A stretch of DNA of 48,600 bases from the NCBI GenBank assembly GCA_027315455.1, contig DAHUXZ010000007.1:21770-70369 (forward strand), given 5' to 3'. The stretch's first letter is position 1, and the number at the start of each line of letters is the position of its first letter. The notes below the pieces were generated by a model. That model was not told the origin of the DNA. It saw only the letters and a program-made list of their open reading frames with translations, and made no database searches. The position numbers and the translations under genes were made by a program. This document shows, in pieces, positions 44,380 through 48,600 of this stretch. The DNA is from Thermoplasmata archaeon. GTDB taxonomy: Archaea > Thermoplasmatota > Thermoplasmata > Lutacidiplasmatales > UBA184.

Positions 44380-45527
44380 CGGAGCCCATCCTCACCGTGG
44401 ACGGCCTCTGCGTCGACTACGTGGTCGGGGCGGGGCGCTTCCGGGCCCTCGACGACGTCTCCTTCACGATCGAGCCCGGCCGGGTCCTCGGGATCGTCGG
44501 GGAGACCGGCTGCGGGAAGAGCACCCTCGCCCACGCCATCCCCCGCCTGCTCCCGGAGCCGCCGGCGCGCGTCCGCAAGGGTCGGGTCGTCTTCCAGGGG
44601 ACCGACCTCCTCCCCCTCCCCCGGGGACGGCTCCCGTCGATCCGCGGGACCGGCATCGGGATGATCTTCCAGGAGCCGCTCAACTCCCTCAACCCGTCGT
44701 TCCGCGTCTTCGAGCAGCTGGCGGAGGCGGTCCGCGTCCGCCGCCTCCGCGAGAGCGTCCCGGGCGCCCGCGGCGCGCCGGTCGAGCCGGGACCGTTCGA
44801 CTACACGCGCCGTCCGCTCGAGAGTCCCGCCGAGGCGCTCTCGCGCCCGATCCGCCCCGGCGGCCCCGTCGGGGAGGCGCTGGCCCGCCCGGCGCCCGTC
44901 TCCCGCGAGGTGCGGGACGAGGTCCTCGAGTACCTCCGCCTCGTACGGATCAACGACCCGGAGACGATCCTCCGCCTCTACCCCCACGAGCTCTCCGGCG
45001 GGATGCGCCAGCGGATCATGATCGCGATGGCGCTCAGCGAGAAGCCGGCGCTCCTCATCGCGGACGAGCCGACGAGCGCGCTCGACGTGACGATCCAGGC
45101 GCAGGTCCTCACGCTGATGAAGGAGCTCATCGAGGAGGTCCGCGCGTCGATCCTCTTCATCAGCCACGACCTCGGCGTGATCGCCGAGACCGCCGACGAC
45201 CTGGGGGTCATGTACGCGGGCCACCTGGTCGAGGTCGGGCCCGTCGCGGAGGTCTTCGACCGGCCGCGCCACCCCTACACGCGGGCGCTCTTGCGCGCCG
45301 CGCCGAGCCGCTACAAGTCCGACGGGCCGCTCGACACGATCCCGGGCTCGGTCCCGAACCTCTCGCACCTGCCCGCGGGCTGCACGTTCCACCCGCGCTG
45401 CCCGATCGCGCGGCCGGTCTGCGCCGTCGACCCCGGGCCGCCCCTCGCGGCGCGGGCACCGTCGCCGGGGACCGGCCGCGTGCACGCCAGCGCCTGCCAC
45501 TTCCCCGAGGAGGTCTCCGGTCGGTGA
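44376..45527 (+). CDS. Oligopeptide ABC transporter ATP-binding protein (DppD-like) with a linker insertion
   Basis: The 383-residue ATPase has Walker A GETGCGKST (residues 42-50), Q-loop Gln99 in IFQEPLNSLNP, signature ELSGGMRQR near 205, Walker B LLIADEPTSALD and switch His in ISHDLGV. Residues about 126-176 are a Pro/Arg-rich insertion between Q-loop and signature not seen in most DppD proteins. The end carries the Cys motif of oligopeptide ATPases (GCTFHPRCP, VCAVDPG, ACHF) that can bind an iron-sulfur cluster. GTG 44376 overlaps the DppC stop. Confidence 0.92.
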   Translation: MTEPILTVDGLCVDYVVGAGRFRALDDVSFTIEPGRVLGIVGETGCGKSTLAHAIPRLLPEPPARVRKGRVVFQGTDLLPLPRGRLPSIRGTGIGMIFQEPLNSLNPSFRVFEQLAEAVRVRRLRESVPGARGAPVEPGPFDYTRRPLESPAEALSRPIRPGGPVGEALARPAPVSREVRDEVLEYLRLVRINDPETILRLYPHELSGGMRQRIMIAMALSEKPALLIADEPTSALDVTIQAQVLTLMKELIEEVRASILFISHDLGVIAETADDLGVMYAGHLVEVGPVAEVFDRPRHPYTRALLRAAPSRYKSDGPLDTIPGSVPNLSHLPAGCTFHPRCPIARPVCAVDPGPPLAARAPSPGTGRVHASACHFPEEVSGR

Positions 45528-46582
45528 GCGCCCCGCCGCTGCTCGAGGCCGAGCTCCTCGTCAAGCACTTCCCCCTCTCCCGGTCCGCTCGGGACGTCTT
45601 CGCCGGTCGCGCCCCGCGGGCGATCCACGCCGTCGACGGCGTGAGCCTCACCGTGCACGCGGGCGAGACCGTCGGGCTGATCGGTGAGTCCGGTTCGGGG
45701 AAGACGACGTTCGGCTGGCTCGTCTCCCGCCTCCACGAGGCGACCGGGGGGACCCTGCGCTTCGACGGGGAGGACATCGGCGACCTGCGGGGCAAGGCCC
45801 TCCGCAGCTGGCGCCGCAACGTCCAGGTGGTCTTCCAGGACCCGGTCGGTTCCCTCGACCCCCGCCTGAGGGTCTGGCAGATCGTGAGCGAGCCGATCCG
45901 TGCCCAGGGCGAGGTGACCCGCGCCGAGGCCAAGGAGCGTGTCGCGGCGCTGCTCCCCACCGTCGGCCTCCCGCCGGACTGCCTCTACCAGTACCCGCAC
46001 GAGTTCTCGGGGGGCGGCCGCCAGCGGATCTCGCTCGCGCGGGCGCTCAGCGTGGACCCCCGCCTCATCGTGCTGGACGAGCCGACGAGCGCCCTCGACG
46101 TCGCCGTCCAGGCGCAGATCCTCAACCGCCTGGTCGACCTGCAGCGCGAGCGCGGGCTCGCCTACCTCCTGATCACCCACAACGTCGCGGCCGTGCGCTA
46201 CGCCGCGGACATCGTCGCCGTGATGTACCTCGGCCAGCTCATCGAGGTCGGCCCGGTCCGGGCCGTGCTCGAGCAGCCGGTCCATCCGTACACGAAGGCG
46301 CTGCTCGCCGCGGTGCCGGTCCCGGACGCGCGGCGGCGGCGGATGCGCTACCGGATCGGCGGGGACATCCCGACGCTCATCGACCCCGCTCCGGGATGCC
46401 GGTTCGCCCCCCGATGCCCGTTCGTGATCGACCGGTGCCGGACGGAGGACCAAGCCCTGCGGCCGGTCGAGGGGTTCCCCGGACGCCGCGTCGCCTGCTG
46501 GCGCGCCGAGGAGGTCGGGGCGATCGCGCCCGAGACCCTCCTCGCCTCCGGGGAGACCCCGCCCGGCGCCCCGGTCAGCTGA
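45524..46582 (+). CDS. Oligopeptide ABC transporter ATP-binding protein (DppF-like)
   Basis: The 352-residue ATPase shows Walker A GESGSGKTT, FQDPVGSLDPRLRVW, FSGGGRQRISLARAL, Walker B LIVLDEPTSALD, ITHNVAAVRY and the C-terminal Cys motif (GCRFAPRCPFVIDRC, VACW). It pairs with the DppD-like ATPase. In FSGGGRQR the usual LSGGQ has Gly in place of Gln; the same variant occurs in some family members. GTG 45524 overlaps the previous stop (GTGA). The last 8 nt overlap the convergent binding-protein gene. Confidence 0.92.
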   Translation: MSAPPLLEAELLVKHFPLSRSARDVFAGRAPRAIHAVDGVSLTVHAGETVGLIGESGSGKTTFGWLVSRLHEATGGTLRFDGEDIGDLRGKALRSWRRNVQVVFQDPVGSLDPRLRVWQIVSEPIRAQGEVTRAEAKERVAALLPTVGLPPDCLYQYPHEFSGGGRQRISLARALSVDPRLIVLDEPTSALDVAVQAQILNRLVDLQRERGLAYLLITHNVAAVRYAADIVAVMYLGQLIEVGPVRAVLEQPVHPYTKALLAAVPVPDARRRRMRYRIGGDIPTLIDPAPGCRFAPRCPFVIDRCRTEDQALRPVEGFPGRRVACWRAEEVGAIAPETLLASGETPPGAPVS

Positions 46583-48464
46583 GCCACTGCGTGTTGAACA
46601 GCAGGGCGAACGGCTCCGCGCTCGCCATGGGGTTCTGGACGAACCCGTGGACGTTCGTCGTGTAGACCGCGAACGCGTCCGGAGCGACGAGCCAGATGTC
46701 CGTGTAGTTGTTGTACATGAGGCTCGTCATCTGCGAGTAGGACGCGTTGAGGTAACTGGGGTCGCTCGACGCCGCCGCCGAGTAGGTGAGGTTGTCGACG
46801 GTCGTGTTCGCGTAGGCCGACATGCACATGTTCGCGCTCCCCAGGCTGTAGGCGTTGTTCTGGGTCCAGTCGTCCGGCGAGATGTAGTCGGACGTGTAGA
46901 ACTCCTGGCCCATCGGGAACGGCCCGCCGTTCAGGGACGTGGCGGTGGTGCACACGCCGGTCGCGTTGAGCGCCTGCTCCTCGTAGAGCTGGTCGAGCGA
47001 GATCGGGACGGGGTTGATCGTGATCCCGATCTGCGCGAGGTCCGCCTTCAAGAACTGCGCCGTGTCGGACCAGTCGGTCCCGGGGGAGAGGTAGGCGTAC
47101 GGGATCGAGGTGCCCGCGCAGGCGTTGTTGGCGCAGGGCGAACTGGCGATCTCCGACTTGGCGAGGGCGAGGTTGTACGGGTACGGCGAGAGGCCCTGCG
47201 GGTCGTAGTACGGGTAGGAGGGGGGAACCGGCCCGACCCACTGGGTCGCGTAGCCGCCGAACGCCTGCTGGACGATCTGCGTGTAGTTGATGGCGTGCGC
47301 GATCGCCTCGCGGACCGTGAGGTTGTTGAACGGCGCGGTGTTCTGGTTCATGTAGATCCACCACGAGCCGCTCGTCGCGCCGTAGACCGTCGGCAACTGC
47401 TGGGCGACGACGCCCGAGAGCCCCTGGACCTGCTGGATGGTGGAGGGTCCGATGTACGCGAAGGACGCCTCCTGGACCGCGCCGGTCTTGAGGTCGTTGA
47501 TCGTGATCGCCTGGGACTGCTGGAAGATCAGCTGGACCGTCGTGTTGGCCGGCTGGATGAGCGAGTTCCAGGGCTCCGACGCGGCCGCGGCCTTCCCCCA
47601 GTAGTGCGTGTCGGGCGTGAGCGTGTAGCCGCCCCCGTCGACCCCGTTGTAGCCCGACAGCAGGTACATCCCGGTGCCCAGGGTGTTGGTCGAGAGGTGG
47701 ATGTTGGGCGATCCCTCCGCGATGCCGCCGTTCGCGTCGACGAACGACGGGTCGACGGCGTAGGAGTTGGGGGCCGACAGCGTGCTGAGGAGGTAGGTGT
47801 AGTTGGTCGCGAGGTAGCCGTAGCCCAGGTTGAGCTCGATCGTGAGGTTGTCGACCACCTGGAACGACTGGTTGGGCTGCTCCATGAGGGCGATCTCGGA
47901 GGCCGACGGGGACGCGAAGTTCCAGCTGTTGAGATCGTTGACCAGCGTCGTGTTGGCGGCCTGGGCGTAGGTGAGGTTCGAGTAGTAGGTGAGCGGGCTC
48001 GACGGGCTGAAGTTGGTCGAGTAGAAGTTCTGCTCAAGGATGAACTGCGGCCCCTGCTCGAGGAGGAGGCTCCGGTAGAGGCTGTACCACTGGACGTAGG
48101 CGTTGTACGGGTCCCCGTTCGAGAAGTGGACGCCGGACCGGAGATGGAAGGTGTAGCTGTCGAGCCCCGTCGAGGGGTTCGCGAACTCCGTCCAGTTCTT
48201 GGCCAGGACGCCGGCGAAGGTCGTGTAGCTCGAGCCGTTGTAGTTCACGAGGCCCTGGTAGACCTGCTGCACGGCCGCCCAGCCGGGGGTCGAGAAGGTG
48301 ACGTCCGGGTCGAGCGAGTCCGGGATCTCGGCCTGGTCGACCTTGAGGACCTTCGCGCCGGGGGTCGAGGTCGTGCTCCGAAGGTACAGGTACGCCCCGA
48401 CGCCGGCGATGACGATCACGACGACGACGACGATGGCGATGACTCTCGTCCACTTGGGGTCCAA
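46575..48464 (-). CDS. Extracellular peptide-binding protein (SBP family 5, DppA-like), membrane-anchored
   Basis: The 629-residue protein starts with a short charged segment and a membrane helix (VIAIVVVVVIVIAGVGAYLYL), so it is anchored outside the cell. The rest matches SBP family 5: DSLDPDVTF, VQQVYQGLVNY, FHLRSGVHFSNGDPYNA, REAIAHAINYTQIVQQAFGG near 400. It is rich in Asn, Ser, Thr and Tyr with more than ten N-x-S/T sites. TTG 48464 is chosen because GGGAGGG (48471-48477) is a strong ribosome binding site at 6 nt, and the TATA at 48511-48516 puts transcription near 48488; GTG 48497 would lie before that point. It is convergent with the transporter genes it serves. Confidence 0.9.
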   Translation of the reverse strand: MDPKWTRVIAIVVVVVIVIAGVGAYLYLRSTTSTPGAKVLKVDQAEIPDSLDPDVTFSTPGWAAVQQVYQGLVNYNGSSYTTFAGVLAKNWTEFANPSTGLDSYTFHLRSGVHFSNGDPYNAYVQWYSLYRSLLLEQGPQFILEQNFYSTNFSPSSPLTYYSNLTYAQAANTTLVNDLNSWNFASPSASEIALMEQPNQSFQVVDNLTIELNLGYGYLATNYTYLLSTLSAPNSYAVDPSFVDANGGIAEGSPNIHLSTNTLGTGMYLLSGYNGVDGGGYTLTPDTHYWGKAAAASEPWNSLIQPANTTVQLIFQQSQAITINDLKTGAVQEASFAYIGPSTIQQVQGLSGVVAQQLPTVYGATSGSWWIYMNQNTAPFNNLTVREAIAHAINYTQIVQQAFGGYATQWVGPVPPSYPYYDPQGLSPYPYNLALAKSEIASSPCANNACAGTSIPYAYLSPGTDWSDTAQFLKADLAQIGITINPVPISLDQLYEEQALNATGVCTTATSLNGGPFPMGQEFYTSDYISPDDWTQNNAYSLGSANMCMSAYANTTVDNLTYSAAASSDPSYLNASYSQMTSLMYNNYTDIWLVAPDAFAVYTTNVHGFVQNPMASAEPFALLFNTQWLS

Positions 48465-48470
48465 CGCACT

Positions 48471-48477
48471 CCCTCCC
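48471..48477 (-). promoter_or_regulatory. Ribosome binding site deciding the binding-protein start
   Basis: The minus strand reads GGGAGGG, 6 nt before TTG 48464. It favours TTG over the upstream GTG 48497, which lacks such a site. Confidence 0.6.
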
Positions 48478-48510
48478 GGCGGGGGACGGTAGGCCACCCG
48501 CGTCCCCCTT

Positions 48511-48516
48511 GATAAA
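48511..48516 (-). promoter_or_regulatory. TATA-like element of the peptide-binding protein gene
   Basis: The minus strand reads TTTATC in a GC-rich stretch, centred about 49 nt before TTG 48464, so the leader would be about 24 nt and carry the ribosome binding site. Confidence 0.5.
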
Positions 48517-48540
48517 CCCTATCTCGCGGGGAGGCACTGT

Positions 48541-48557
48541 AGTATCCCGGAAATACT
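48541..48557. repeat. Inverted repeat AGTAT-N7-ATACT upstream of the binding-protein gene
   Basis: AGTAT (48541-48545) and ATACT (48553-48557) flank 7 nt. AAATACT could also be a TATA for a rightward gene beginning past the window, for instance at GTG 48584. No coding region in 48558-48600 can be supported. Confidence 0.35.
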
Positions 48558-48600
48558 TGCTCTCGGAAGATGTCGCGGCCGGAGTGAGGAAGCTCTCCCG

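Noticed and set aside
1-48600. CRISPR arrays, insertion sequences, integrases, phage genes
   Set aside because: No regularly spaced repeats, transposase motifs or phage proteins were seen on either strand.

Overview
The window looks like chromosomal DNA of a GC-rich (roughly 70 % by eye) archaeon, most likely Thermoplasmatota. Archaeal markers are RNA polymerase subunit K, ribosomal protein L40e, KEOPS Pcc1, archease, translin, archaeal-type IleRS, geranylgeranyl reductase and a split transketolase. A fused EtfB-EtfA, a probable DUF3198 protein and a 5S rRNA gene standing alone (rRNA genes are unlinked in Thermoplasma) point to Thermoplasmatota. Gene expression signals are archaeal: many first genes begin about 25-30 nt after a TATA-like element and are therefore probably leaderless, while internal operon genes often have GGAGG-type ribosome binding sites or ATGA/GTGA overlaps.

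Layout. 1-520: N-terminal part of an M1 aminopeptidase. 676-798: 5S rRNA. 880-6050: endonuclease IV, split transketolase, transaldolase, then a DUF357-translin-MTA phosphorylase operon. 6055-7316: rpoK and an alpha/beta hydrolase (minus). 7626-9092: a secreted putative clan GH-A glycosidase. 9261-9333: tRNA-Gly(GCC). 9468-12988: TrmI methyltransferase, membrane proteins, GNAT protein. 13017-17355: DUF4129 / DUF58 / membrane protein / MoxR cluster, with a hairpin-rich stretch before moxR. 17402-21699: hydroxyacid dehydrogenase plus class V aminotransferase, archease, dolichol-phosphate-type glycosyltransferase, L40e, AMMECR1.

21696-26958 (minus): CPBP protease, CoA-binding protein, bactofilin-like protein, IleRS. 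27021-28847: fused electron transfer flavoprotein. 28798-32617 (minus): ferredoxin, geranylgeranyl reductase, two uncharacterised helical proteins, DUF1028 protein and Pcc1. 32677-39027 (minus): thioredoxin reductase, flavin reductase, ABC-2 exporter, glycogen-debranching-type glucosidase and a small partner. 39112-42172: saccharopine-dehydrogenase-like enzyme and, after an AT-rich island, a class III aminotransferase with a Pro/Lys/Glu-rich N-terminal tail. 42310-48464: a dipeptide/oligopeptide ABC transporter, four plus-strand genes with the binding protein convergent on the minus strand.

Together the genes describe a heterotroph that imports peptides, breaks down alpha-glucans, runs a non-oxidative pentose pathway and makes saturated ether lipids. 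No mobile element, CRISPR array or phage gene was seen. The features I find most worth checking are the reuse of TAA stop codons as TATA cores, the AT-rich island with the tailed aminotransferase, the lipid-reductase operon carrying two unknown proteins, and the hairpin-rich stretch upstream of moxR.
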